Source: a virus
Strand: one strand, 5' to 3'
IMG/VR virus record: IMGVR_UViG_3300023104_000014
Location: 1-37,890 of that record
DNA: 37,890 bases
Shown: positions 1 to 8,065 of the stretch, piece after piece
How the letters are laid out: each line of letters begins with the position of its first letter
How positions within the stretch are numbered: position 1 is the first letter of the stretch
Translations under genes and position numbers: made by a program
Notes under the pieces: model-generated
What the model saw: the letters and a program-made list of their open reading frames with translations, nothing else
Databases searched by the model: none
What the model was told of the DNA's origin: nothing

Positions 1-1054
1 GGTTTAGGTTTTCATTGTATGTGCCGTTGCCACCGATAGTGTCAGCGGCGGCGCCCAAACGGTTGACTAGCCCGAGTGAACCAGCATTTGCCGCACCACG
101 CACGATAGCGCCTGCCGTACCATCGCCGGGATTTACTGCCTTGGCCTCGATGCCCGAATAGTCCACGCCGACTTCAGTGCCGCCCTTGGCGAAATACTCG
201 GCAAGCTGCGCGGCGTTTTCGGGCGACAGTTCGCCAGCGCCGTAGATCGCGTAACGTTCGCGCAACGCATCTGCCGACGGCTTTGTGAGTGCGAATGCCT
301 TCAGATCCGCTTCCTGTGCGGGGCTTAGGCGGTTTAGGCCGGCCTGCGTGGGTGCGAGTTGGTCGTTGAAGGTTAGGGCGCCGGGATCACGGCTTGCGGC
401 TGGCTGTGGGCCGCGCAATGCGTCAACCTCATCAGCGCCTCGACCAGCGCCAATCTTGAAGCTTTCAATGATACGCTGGCGCGCACGTCGTTTCTGTTCG
501 ATAACTTCCGGCCCTTCATTGGGCTGCGGAAAGAAGGTCTTTTCCTGCTTATCAAACTCCTGCGGGGAAATGGCCGCGCCCGATTCATAGCGAAGGCTGG
601 CGGCGATGAAGTCGCGCTTCGCTTGTTCCGCCTTTTGACGCTCCGAGCTTGAGAATGCGTTGGTCACACCATCCGGTAGGATGTCCACTGCCGTCTGAGC
701 AAGATATCCACGAGGCTCAGTCGCAACTCCACTAGACTCAAAATCACGGTTGGCACCAAGGGCTCGATTGTAAAAAGCCGTGGTCTTGCCTTCGTTTTCG
801 GTGAGACGAGTTTCATTAGTGATTTTGCGGCTATCTAGCGCGGCCTGCCGTTCGGCAGCAGCAGCGGCCCTAGCAGCAGCGGCATCTTGCCTTTCAGCAG
901 AGCGGTCCGCCCGAGCATCGGAGTTAACCGACAACTGGAACCGCGCCGCCTCCATCGGATCAACGGGCTTGGGCCCGCCATAAATACGTGCGGGCGGCTG
1001 TCCAGACTGCGGCTGTGCTGGGATGAGGTCTGCGAACGGGTTGTCTTGCGCCAT
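1..1054 (-). CDS. Large DNA-ejection (internal virion) protein, N-terminal part, cut by window edge
   Basis: An open frame begins with ATG at 1054 (TAATG overlap with the stop of the upstream M15-like gene) and runs off the left edge without a stop, giving 351 residues. The N-terminus is polar (starts [12 protein letters not shown]), followed by an Ala/Arg-rich helical stretch around residues 45-75 that may form a coiled coil, then a region rich in charged residues. The last visible part (GAIVRGAANAG) begins the Gly/Ala-rich segment typical of ejection proteins that insert in the host envelope. The position, last in the ejection gene block, fits a P22 gp16/gp20-type role. It is probably the front half of the protein whose C-terminal part lies at 36420-37890. 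The function is inferred from context and composition, not from a catalytic motif. Confidence 0.8.
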   Translation of the reverse strand, partial: MAQDNPFADLIPAQPQSGQPPARIYGGPKPVDPMEAARFQLSVNSDARADRSAERQDAAAARAAAAAERQAALDSRKITNETRLTENEGKTTAFYNRALGANRDFESSGVATEPRGYLAQTAVDILPDGVTNAFSSSERQKAEQAKRDFIAASLRYESGAAISPQEFDKQEKTFFPQPNEGPEVIEQKRRARQRIIESFKIGAGRGADEVDALRGPQPAASRDPGALTFNDQLAPTQAGLNRLSPAQEADLKAFALTKPSADALRERYAIYGAGELSPENAAQLAEYFAKGGTEVGVDYSGIEAKAVNPGDGTAGAIVRGAANAGSLGLVNRLGAAADTIGGNGTYNENLN

Positions 1055-1317
1055 TATTTACTGCCCCTGCGCCCGAAATACGGGACTTTCCCATAACCCG
1101 GCAACGTCACGTGTACGTGATCACCTTCGTCTAAATAGCGTGCTTTGTCACCAAAGTATCCACGCAGCGCACCTACAGAAGTACCGGCGTAATCCACACC
1201 ATCGCCGGTTAGATGATGACTGGTCGGAACCCCGCCGACGGCACGATTTCCTGCGATTGTTCGGCGCCCGCTGGTCAACGTGCCTGGAGCCTTGAGGGGA
1301 TCAGGGAAACGTAGCAC
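1054..1317 (-). CDS. M15-type peptidase domain (virion peptidoglycan hydrolase)
   Basis: This small protein (87 residues from GTG at 1317) has the metal-site pattern of M15A D-Ala-D-Ala peptidases: TSGRRT, then [10 protein letters not shown] (His35 and Asp42), then GDHVHV (His67/His69). It ends with the [12 protein letters not shown] tail. Such domains cut peptide cross-links in peptidoglycan, and between ejection proteins it probably helps DNA cross the cell wall. The start is uncertain. The frame is open further upstream (ATG at 1362), but that part overlaps the 3' end of the previous gene out of frame and has an unlikely Arg/His-rich composition. A GGAGG lies about 17 bases before the GTG, longer than usual. 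The domain is shorter than most M15 enzymes. Confidence 0.6.
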   Translation of the reverse strand: MLRFPDPLKAPGTLTSGRRTIAGNRAVGGVPTSHHLTGDGVDYAGTSVGALRGYFGDKARYLDEGDHVHVTLPGYGKVPYFGRRGSK

Positions 1318-2011
1318 CCCCTTGCGAGGGCGCACCTCCCTGCATCTGGCGAAGACGTGCATACACCGCTGAAGGATCCGCACCAGCCGCAATTGCTTGT
1401 GCCGCCTGAGCCTCCAGATTGCCAGCAGACTGCGGCGCTGCCGGTGCCTGCTGTTGTGGCGGCGCAGTCTGCGCACCACCTAGCGGGGCACCGCGAGAGT
1501 CGAAGCCTTGAAGGTATCCACCGGGCGGAATGACCTTGTACTCAACCTGCTGTTGCTTCAGATATTCGCTGGCTTTGCCGGCCTGAGCGATGATCGAAGC
1601 GCGCGATTCCGGCGAGAACTGTCCAATGAACTTAGCCGCCTCAGGGTGGCCCTGCTGCACATACTGCTGTGCATAAGCGTCCCATTTTTCGGGCGTGTCG
1701 GCAAGCAACGCGATCTGTCCCAGATCCTCGATCTGCTGGAGCGCCTCTTTATGGCCGACCTCCGCGGCCTTGGTGGCAAACCCGGCATAGTCGAAATCGC
1801 CGCCGGCAGCAGCGGTTTGAGCCGCGCCCTGATAGTTGCCCTGCTGTAGCTGCTGTGACGCGGCCTGACGTGCTGCTAGAACCTGTTGCTGTTCCTGAGC
1901 CTTCATCGCCAACTGCTGACGCTGCAAACCCTGCTGCTGCGCCTGTCCGAACGCCTGCAACGACTCCAGCGCGTTGAAGCCCGGTCCCTGCAATCCCCAT
2001 TGTACGGCCAT
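1301..2011 (-). CDS. Gln/Ala-rich internal virion (ejection) protein
   Basis: 236 residues. The first 60 are strongly helical and Gln-rich ([21 protein letters not shown]), likely a coiled coil. The middle is a helical repeat-like region with alternating Ala, Gln and charged residues. The C-terminus is low complexity (Pro/Gln/Ala/Gly). I see no catalytic motif. It overlaps the preceding gene by a TAATG junction and lies between a gp7-like ejection protein and an M15 peptidase, so a role as an internal virion protein released into the host with the DNA is the best inference. The helical, polar composition matches P22 gp20-like proteins, but no specific family is recognised. Confidence 0.75.
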   Translation of the reverse strand: MAVQWGLQGPGFNALESLQAFGQAQQQGLQRQQLAMKAQEQQQVLAARQAASQQLQQGNYQGAAQTAAAGGDFDYAGFATKAAEVGHKEALQQIEDLGQIALLADTPEKWDAYAQQYVQQGHPEAAKFIGQFSPESRASIIAQAGKASEYLKQQQVEYKVIPPGGYLQGFDSRGAPLGGAQTAPPQQQAPAAPQSAGNLEAQAAQAIAAGADPSAVYARLRQMQGGAPSQGGATFP

Positions 2012-2757
2012 TAGAAGCCCCTGAAGTTAAGAAGGCCATTCGGCAGGCGCCCACCAATCGGACCGGCGTAGCCCGGTGTCTGGTAGCCCGTTGGCTGTTG
2101 TGGCAACATCGACTGTCCGTAGCTCGACGCCATCCCGCCGCCGGCAAACGCGCCGCCGATGTTCGCCAGATTCTGCAACGCACCCGACCATGCCGCACCG
2201 CCGGCAAGTGTAGCATTCGATGAAGCATCCGCCGCGTTCTGCGCCGACTGGTTGATGTTGTTGACGGTGTTGGTAGCCGCCCCCGCAACCTGCCCAATGG
2301 CCTGCTGGCCCTGCGAAGACAGGTTCTGAAGCCCATTGAGCCACGAACCAGAAGACTGATCAGCCAGCGCCTGCCCCTTAGCCTGTAGCGCCTTCAGAGT
2401 GGCACCAGACGCCCCCAAACCGCGTGCGTAGGCGTTGGAGTTGACCGCGCCAAGGCCAGAGTTAAGCAAGTCCTGATAGCCAGTAGATCCGCGGTACGTC
2501 GCCAAGGCCGAAGCTGCGCCGCTATCACCCTGCGTGCCAAGAAAACCGCCGATTAGATTGCCAGCAGCATTGCCGCGGTCAATCGTCGGCTGGTTTAAGC
2601 CCGTGATGTATTGCTGGTTCGCTTGCAAGCGCGCCTGTTCAGATGCCGCCGATGCCGCCTGCGTCTTTGCCGCCTTCTTGGCAGCACTCGACTGGATAGC
2701 GCCACCGATAAGCGAACCGCCGGCTGCTACACCTGCTGCAATGGCAATGGGTGGCAT
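2011..2757 (-). CDS. gp7-like DNA-ejection/pilot protein
   Basis: 248 residues. It begins with a Gly/Ala-rich hydrophobic segment (IAIAAGVAAGGSLIGGAI), then a charged helical part (AAKKAAKTQ). A motif often seen in podoviral ejection proteins follows: STGYQDLLNSG followed by ARGLGASGATLKAL and GQALADQ. Downstream is a Gly/Ala/Asn-rich helical region and a Pro/Gly/Gln-rich tail. The pattern of hydrophobic N-terminus plus the GYQ...ARGL.ASGATLKAL block is what supports the call. It is known from injection proteins, is probably carried inside the virion and is ejected before the genome. The start ATG is one base after the stop of the upstream GNAT-like gene. Confidence 0.75.
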   Translation of the reverse strand: MPPIAIAAGVAAGGSLIGGAIQSSAAKKAAKTQAASAASEQARLQANQQYITGLNQPTIDRGNAAGNLIGGFLGTQGDSGAASALATYRGSTGYQDLLNSGLGAVNSNAYARGLGASGATLKALQAKGQALADQSSGSWLNGLQNLSSQGQQAIGQVAGAATNTVNNINQSAQNAADASSNATLAGGAAWSGALQNLANIGGAFAGGGMASSYGQSMLPQQPTGYQTPGYAGPIGGRLPNGLLNFRGF

Positions 2758-2758
2758 A

Positions 2759-3187
2759 TCAGAGACCTTCCGTTACGAAATACTGCACTTCGCCAGCAAT
2801 TGCATCAGTACCAAAGCCAGCCGGTTTCAAACCCATGCGGCGGATATAACAAATCGCAGCGCGATTGTATATCGAAGGCTGGCCCCATACAGTATGCGCG
2901 CCTTCTGCCTTGACGAATGCAAGCATTTCTCGCCCTATGCGCATACTTTCGGCACCGCGCGCATCTTTTCGTATCATCAGATGGCACTCATAGATACCCG
3001 GTCCACGCCATACGAACATCGCAACGAACCCGCCATCGCGCAGGATGATGTTGCGAGGATCCTCTACCCATGGCGAGAAGTCCAACTGCTCAGGGGGATA
3101 CATTGCCCCAAGAAACATCAGCGCGCGAACGGTCGGATCGTTTCCGATGGCGTTGACTTGTTCGGCGTCGGTTTCACGGATGATCAT
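2759..3187 (-). CDS. GNAT-fold acetyltransferase-like virion-cluster protein (DUF2833-like)
   Basis: 142 residues. The strand-helix pattern resembles GNAT acetyltransferases: a central strand (GIYECHLMI), then the acetyl-CoA loop region RKDARGAESMRIGREML, and a C-terminal strand-helix with YNRAAICYIRRMGLKPAG. This C-terminal piece is typical of GNAT proteins, where an Asn and a Tyr sit near the cofactor. Phages of this type, including T7-like ones (gp13 family, DUF2833), carry such a protein among tail and internal virion genes, where a role in virion assembly is known rather than a clear enzymatic one. It overlaps the upstream tail gene by 4 bases (ATGA). Confidence 0.65.
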   Translation of the reverse strand: MIIRETDAEQVNAIGNDPTVRALMFLGAMYPPEQLDFSPWVEDPRNIILRDGGFVAMFVWRGPGIYECHLMIRKDARGAESMRIGREMLAFVKAEGAHTVWGQPSIYNRAAICYIRRMGLKPAGFGTDAIAGEVQYFVTEGL

Positions 3188-3840
3188 TCTAGCTGGGTCC
3201 TTGGCGATACAGCACCTGGACGGCGCGGGCCTTCGCCACCATCAGCCGTGCCAGTAGCTGGAATCTCTACCGCGCCGACAACGTGCGTGCTTCCGGTCTG
3301 CACCGGTGGCGTAGTCGAAACCTGATAAGTAACAGCACCACCGGCGCGCGTCGGGTCCGAGTAAAAGATGTAATCCACATCATCCGGCGCGGTGGCAGCA
3401 ATTGAACCACCGTTTACCGCGACCGTCGTTGCAGGACCACCAGCAGCGCCGGGATAGATGCGGTTGTGAGGCGCAATTGTGATCGTGGTGGGCGTTGCCG
3501 TCAGCACCGACGAAGGATCGATATAGCTAGCCTGTAGCGATGCCTCACGCGCATTGGCAGCGGTTGCGGCAGCGCTTGCAGCGGCTGCGTCCATACTATC
3601 TGCCGCGGCTTGTGATGCCGCTGCTGCCGCCTCCGTGGCGGCTTGCGTAGCCAAGTCTAGCTGCTCCAGCGCCTCTTGAATAATCGGCAACTGCTGAAGC
3701 TGCCGAATAGCCTCTGCAAGCGTCTTCAAAATGCCATTCAACGTGCGCAGGAAGTAGTTGGTCGGCTTCATCTGCGCGTCAACGATAGGCTCTGCCTGCG
3801 TGAGCGTCGGAATGCGGACTAGGACAGGCTCTACCGCCAT
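3184..3840 (-). CDS. Tail protein with Ala-rich coiled coil
   Basis: 218 residues. Residues 1-35 are a short globular start, residues 36-110 form a long Ala/Gln-rich helix (Ala runs with Glu/Gln/Ser), and the C-terminal 100 residues are rich in Thr, Val, Gly and Ile, likely beta structure. The shape (helical stem plus beta head) suggests a fibre, needle or tail adaptor. It lies directly after the gp10-like tail-hub gene with a 10-base overlap and ends inside the start of the GNAT-like gene, so it belongs to the tail assembly. In P22 this position holds the tail needle gp26, but there is no sequence evidence strong enough to name it. Confidence 0.65.
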   Translation of the reverse strand: MAVEPVLVRIPTLTQAEPIVDAQMKPTNYFLRTLNGILKTLAEAIRQLQQLPIIQEALEQLDLATQAATEAAAAASQAAADSMDAAAASAAATAANAREASLQASYIDPSSVLTATPTTITIAPHNRIYPGAAGGPATTVAVNGGSIAATAPDDVDYIFYSDPTRAGGAVTYQVSTTPPVQTGSTHVVGAVEIPATGTADGGEGPRRPGAVSPRTQLE

Positions 3841-5159
3841 GCCATATTCGCCCCAGCACCCGCCAACCGAACTCGCTCCGGCCCTATGGCAGATATCTCA
3901 ACGGTGCGATAAGGCTGCTCAGGCCGTCCCAAGCGATACAGCGATACAACGTCAAACGGCGCTCGTGCCGTCAACTCTTCGTATTGATCCGGGTAACCGT
4001 CCTGCCCATCCATCCAGCGGATGCGGATCGTTGCTTGGTCTGAACAGCCGACACCAACGGAGATATTGTCGTTACGAGTAGGCTTGCCAAACAGCGCAAC
4101 GGTCCCGGTGATGACTCGCTCTATCAAGAGCCCGTCGTCATCGCCGCGGTTGGGATCTACCTTGAACACGCGCCCATCAATAGATGATCCGCATACCGTC
4201 ACGCCGTTACGCTCATACCCAACGCGGGCGACCCATTCGGTACGTCCGAACGTGGCAAACTCGGACCATGCCTGCGTTGATGCGTCCATTGCGAATGTGC
4301 CTTGTCCCGGTATCGTTAGGACGTAAAACTTGTGGCCGTCTTGACCAAACACCCAGGCGGATAGATCACCTCCCCTCCGGCGTATGCGTTCAGCGATACC
4401 GTTATCACTGACGACTTGCGGTACCGCACCACCGCGGCAAACCTCGCCATCATCTGACACCCACATGACCGAGTTGTCAAATCGCTTTACCGTGTCCCTT
4501 GCGAGGCAACCTCGTTCATAGATACGTCCGGTAACGCGCTGGAACGGTGCATCCACATCACCCGTCGATTGCCACGGCTCGATACTGTCTTCCGAGAAGA
4601 TCCAGAACTCGTCCCCGACACGGCAGATGGCAATGGCTTTATCTGGCGAGCTTTCGGCAGTGGCGAAGTTCAGCGGATCAACCGTAGTAGCGCCCGGTTC
4701 CATCCAGTAGAACTTGCCCGAGCGTGTCAGGATCAACACGTACTGATTAAGCTGCTCTACGTCGATCACTTCGCCTGCGTCGTCGGGCATGACTAGCGGC
4801 GTTAGCGTCGTGCCGTACAAATACAGCGTGGAACCGCCAAGAATGACGTATGCAAACGTCGTGCCGACCATGCTGACTAGGCCAGTGCCGGCGATCGTGC
4901 CTTTACTGGTTCCGCCCGAGAACAACACACCACCCGACACCGCCAGCGCCTCATCCGTTGCCACACGGTAATCCATGCCGCGGATTGGGCCGGTTCCCAA
5001 CGTTACATTGGGGGCCAAGCCGGGGCGCTGAATCCTCAGCGTATCATCTGGTGAAATACCCGACTCGTCCTTTTCCACGTAGAAATTACGCAGCTTGACT
5101 TCCGGCACGAAGCCGTCTGCACGCTGGTAACTCTTCAATCCTAAAGGTACTATCGGCAT
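3831..5159 (-). CDS. gp10-like tail-hub / packaged-DNA stabilisation protein
   Basis: 442 residues, close to P22 gp10 (about 470). It opens with a motif typical of the family (LGLKSYQRADG) and continues as repeated beta strands with aromatic ends (FYWMEPG, EFWIFSEDSIEPW, AWVFGQDGHKFYVLTI, AWSEFATFGRTEWVA), consistent with the beta-propeller of the gp10 hub. In P22, gp10 hexamers sit under gp4, close the portal channel after packaging and hold the tailspikes and needle. The presence of a gp4-like gene upstream and a P22-like portal supports this. The ATG at 5159 has only a weak upstream purine stretch. Confidence 0.75.
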   Translation of the reverse strand: MPIVPLGLKSYQRADGFVPEVKLRNFYVEKDESGISPDDTLRIQRPGLAPNVTLGTGPIRGMDYRVATDEALAVSGGVLFSGGTSKGTIAGTGLVSMVGTTFAYVILGGSTLYLYGTTLTPLVMPDDAGEVIDVEQLNQYVLILTRSGKFYWMEPGATTVDPLNFATAESSPDKAIAICRVGDEFWIFSEDSIEPWQSTGDVDAPFQRVTGRIYERGCLARDTVKRFDNSVMWVSDDGEVCRGGAVPQVVSDNGIAERIRRRGGDLSAWVFGQDGHKFYVLTIPGQGTFAMDASTQAWSEFATFGRTEWVARVGYERNGVTVCGSSIDGRVFKVDPNRGDDDGLLIERVITGTVALFGKPTRNDNISVGVGCSDQATIRIRWMDGQDGYPDQYEELTARAPFDVVSLYRLGRPEQPYRTVEISAIGPERVRLAGAGANMAWR

Positions 5160-5198
5160 ATTTTCCCGCCTGCGATGCGCCTGGGGTGATGGGTGGGG

Positions 5199-6737
5199 TT
5201 AGGTGAGCGATATGCCGAGGTACGCGGCAAACTCGGTCGGCGTGACGATCCGGCACAACCCTGCGTCCTGTCGCGCGGCCAGATCTTTCATAACGGCAAT
5301 GAACGCCGTCTTCTCCGTATCGATCGCCGCGGCAGACCCATCCTTAACCGTGTGGAAAAGCAGCGACAGCGTCTCACCACATGCAAGAGCCGTGTCGATC
5401 CAGCCCGTCATTGTTGCGGTCGTGCGTAACCCGCAGTCGAATGTGTTGACCCCCATCAGGTTGCTAACACCTAGGTTGCTGATCACGTTAGGAGGCCCGC
5501 CATTAAGGCGCGACATCACGACTCCCTTGCCTGCAAGAGTTGCATCGGTTGCGTCGGTGCGAGCTGTATTCGGGTACACGAAGAAGCGTCTGGCCCTTGT
5601 GAAACCTTCCGCGTCTAGCAATGCCCTTCCCTGATCGTACTGCCCGGATAGTAGCGTTGGGTTATCCGAATAATTCGTGTGGTACATACCGCTGTTGACG
5701 ATATCCCACCCTTGCGCATAGCGATCCTGAAGGAAGCCGCGGACGACCGATATCTGATCACCGTCGCCAGCGAAATATCCTCGCAGGCCAAGTTTATCCA
5801 GAAGCGGCTTTACGACGGTTTGATGCGACGTAAGCTCAAACCCATCAAAGCCGAGGATCACTAGCGGTAACGCCTTGCCGTTGATCGCAACCTGATCAAC
5901 CAGCATATATTGCTGATCAGCAGGGACGGCAGCGCTGCAACTACAGAATATCTCAAGATACTCGATCTTGCTTGAGTCCGGTGTGCCAGTTGTACTCCAG
6001 CCAACACCGTCAGGCACGCCGGGACCATAGATCTTGCCATCTCGGTCTATTGACGCAATGCACGTATAAACGCCCGGAACGTACTTACCGGCGTCCAGTG
6101 TAATGCGTTGACGATTTGAAGGCGTGCCACTTGGCGGGTCGGCCGCAGGAGTGTCGGAGCTTTTGGTTATGCCGAAATACATAGTTCCAGCGGTTATCTT
6201 CGGAAGATAGCCCCAGATTTCTAACTTACCGCTGACTACGCGCGGGTATACTTTTATCCGCGCGGAGATCTCCGAGCCGGGCGTCATCGTGATACGGAGC
6301 GCAGGCACGCCGGGGCGGCGAACATTGATTGTCTCGAGCGACAGCACGCCAACAGACGCATTCCACCCGCCAGCAGGGGCGGCACCTGACCCGACGCGGA
6401 TGCCATCAGTACCGCTCGCGATGATGCCCGAACGACGCGTGATCAGCGCATTCGCCCTCGCCACCCCATCAGCAAACACAACCCCAGCGGCAGTGGCGGC
6501 GTTTGCGTTTGCTTGCGTTAGAGCCGGATTAGCCTTGGCATCAGCGGCAGCAGCGCGCGCAACCGTATCACCGCCGGCATTCGTAATGGCCGTAGCCGTC
6601 AGCGTAGGATTAGCCTTAGCATCCACAGCCATCCCAGCCGCAGTAGCAGCCGCCGCAGATGCCGTGGCAGCAGCAGAACGCGCCGCAGGATCCACCACAC
6701 CGCCAAGCGAAGAAACTTCAGAAATCTCAATCGTCAT
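5199..6737 (-). CDS. Tail fibre/receptor-binding protein with polysaccharide-deacetylase (NodB-like) domain
   Basis: 512 residues. Residues 1-100 are Ala-rich with a repeated DAKANP(T/A)LT element, likely a trimeric stem. Residues 115-285 look like a beta-sandwich, possibly carbohydrate binding. Residues 290-510 resemble the NodB deacetylase fold: LVILGFDGF (Asp298) in the place of TFDDG, VNSGMYH (His353) in the place of the H-x3-H motif, FVYPN (386-390), LLFHTV (His462) and a final RIVTPTEF strand. The second Asp of TFDDG and the first His of H-x3-H are not where expected, so metal binding may be altered. The likely role is binding and possibly deacetylating host surface polysaccharide. It overlaps the upstream gene by 4 bases. 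Confidence 0.75.
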   Translation of the reverse strand: MTIEISEVSSLGGVVDPAARSAAATASAAAATAAGMAVDAKANPTLTATAITNAGGDTVARAAAADAKANPALTQANANAATAAGVVFADGVARANALITRRSGIIASGTDGIRVGSGAAPAGGWNASVGVLSLETINVRRPGVPALRITMTPGSEISARIKVYPRVVSGKLEIWGYLPKITAGTMYFGITKSSDTPAADPPSGTPSNRQRITLDAGKYVPGVYTCIASIDRDGKIYGPGVPDGVGWSTTGTPDSSKIEYLEIFCSCSAAVPADQQYMLVDQVAINGKALPLVILGFDGFELTSHQTVVKPLLDKLGLRGYFAGDGDQISVVRGFLQDRYAQGWDIVNSGMYHTNYSDNPTLLSGQYDQGRALLDAEGFTRARRFFVYPNTARTDATDATLAGKGVVMSRLNGGPPNVISNLGVSNLMGVNTFDCGLRTTATMTGWIDTALACGETLSLLFHTVKDGSAAAIDTEKTAFIAVMKDLAARQDAGLCRIVTPTEFAAYLGISLT

Positions 6738-6967
6738 GCCGCTGCTCCGTATGTCACGTACTCACCGTTATAGGTGATAGGCACGCCGTTGTAGGTGATT
6801 GCGTTGGATGGAATGACGGAAAGGACAATTCCTGTATCTTCCACCACCCCATCCGAGTACGTCACAACCAGCAAACCGTCAGCATCCAGCGAAGCCGCAA
6901 CCACGGACCGAGCTTGGTACGTCAGGCGAATGATGTTTCCGCCGCGCTGGATGATGGGATTAGCCAT
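6734..6967 (-). CDS. Small tail/virion-cluster protein
   Basis: 77 residues, beta-rich by composition, ending in a short internal repeat (TYNGVPITYNGEYVTYG). The ATG follows the upstream stop directly (TAAATG), and the 3' end overlaps the deacetylase-like fibre gene by 4 bases. This tight packing in the tail operon says it is translated together with its neighbours. The family is not recognised. A structural or assembly role in the tail is an inference from position only. Confidence 0.7.
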   Translation of the reverse strand: MANPIIQRGGNIIRLTYQARSVVAASLDADGLLVVTYSDGVVEDTGIVLSVIPSNAITYNGVPITYNGEYVTYGAAA

Positions 6968-7135
6968 TTACATCCCCGCGCAAGGATCAGTAGGCCAGCC
7001 AAGCGCTGCGCCGATATCTGGATAAAGCGGCTGGGGGATGTCCAGAATATACACCGGCTGGTTAGGATTGCCGATAGTCACGCGGATAATCTTGGGATCG
7101 AACGTTGCGATGCATTCAACGGAAATGACATTCAT
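6968..7135 (-). CDS. Small hypothetical protein in tail cluster
   Basis: 55 residues from ATG at 7135, which has a good ribosome-binding site (AAGGG 7-8 bases upstream). A longer frame from 7165 would overlap the previous gene and lacks such a site. The sequence is beta-rich (VISVECIATF, IIRVTIG, VYILDI) with two Pro-containing ends. The family is not recognised. Confidence 0.65.
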   Translation of the reverse strand: MNVISVECIATFDPKIIRVTIGNPNQPVYILDIPQPLYPDIGAALGWPTDPCAGM

Positions 7136-7146
7136 GTTCAATACCC

Positions 7147-7674
7147 TTAGCTGTAGCCGAACCATCCGGTAGGGCCGTATTCCAGAAGCTTTGTATTACC
7201 ACCAAGCAGGGTGATATTGCTACCGATAAGACCTGTAATCGTGGTGGTGAACAGGCCTAGCGTGCCTTCCTGAATAACCCGCTGTTGCTGTCCGATAAAA
7301 GCATTGGTCGCAATCGGCGTGACGTTGATGTTGCCCAGCAAATTGCCGGTCAATCGCAGAGTCGGCGCCGTCACCAATGGAATGATGCTCACCGAACCCG
7401 ACGTAGAAGCGGTTACAGCCGTAAAGAACGGGCGCTGTGGAACCCAACGATAGTTCACGCCATCGAACCGGCAACGCATAATGTCGTCTACAGAGCCGTA
7501 CAGGTCCGAAACGCGCGCATACTGGTTGACGTAGTTGGCTGCTGGTGGAAAGTTCGTCATGAGGTCCGCAACCGTCATGGTCGTGGTAGGGCTAGCCACA
7601 TAACCCGCGCCTGCCGACTGTGCGATCATCGCTGCTACCTGAGCGGCGGTGACGCCACCTGCTACTTCAGCCAT
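7147..7674 (-). CDS. Structural protein of tail/head region
   Basis: 175 residues from ATG at 7674, one base after the upstream stop (TAGCATG). A longer open frame exists upstream, but it runs out of phase through the previous gene. The N-terminal part contains a helix (TAAQVAAMIAQSA) and a small folded unit with ARVSDLYGSVDDIMRC and RWVPQRP, a pattern often found in phage fibre-like proteins. The C-terminal 100 residues are Thr/Ile/Gly-rich beta structure. Position between virion genes suggests a structural component such as a short fibre or decoration. The specific family is not recognised. Confidence 0.7.
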   Translation of the reverse strand: MAEVAGGVTAAQVAAMIAQSAGAGYVASPTTTMTVADLMTNFPPAANYVNQYARVSDLYGSVDDIMRCRFDGVNYRWVPQRPFFTAVTASTSGSVSIIPLVTAPTLRLTGNLLGNINVTPIATNAFIGQQQRVIQEGTLGLFTTTITGLIGSNITLLGGNTKLLEYGPTGWFGYS

Positions 7675-7675
7675 G

Positions 7676-8065
7676 CTAGAACTCCGTCGCGGTGTAGGCG
7701 AGTGAGGCAGCAGCCCCGACAACCGAGATAGCACGATTGGTACGGATGCTGATCGATGCGCCCGCTGCAACGGTATAGGTGCCGGCAGTGCCGATAGCAG
7801 CGGTACCGCCAACCTCGTTGATACCGATGTTGCTCGCGCTAATGTTCTGGATATTGAGGCCACGGCGTGCAGGGTTTGCCGGCGCAAGTGTGGTAGCCGT
7901 GCCAGCAGTCGCGCTTGTCGTGCCGCTGCGATCCGTGCCAGCAGTTAGCGCGGGCTGCGATGCAACGGTTTGAATAGGAGATGCAGCGCCACCAAGGGCA
8001 TTGCCGTCATCGTCAACCTGATAGAACGGTATCGCGTTCTGCGAACGACTCCAAAACCCTGGCAT
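7676..8065 (-). CDS. Small beta-rich virion protein
   Basis: 129 residues, rich in Ala, Thr, Gly and Ser. The second half (ARRGLNIQNIS, YTVAAGASISIR, ISVVGAAASLAYTATEF) reads as alternating strands of a small beta-sandwich, as in many phage decoration or fibre domains. It begins at the last base of the gp4-like gene's stop (TAATG-type junction) and ends one base before the next gene. Function is inferred from place only. Confidence 0.65.
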   Translation of the reverse strand: MPGFWSRSQNAIPFYQVDDDGNALGGAASPIQTVASQPALTAGTDRSGTTSATAGTATTLAPANPARRGLNIQNISASNIGINEVGGTAAIGTAGTYTVAAGASISIRTNRAISVVGAAASLAYTATEF

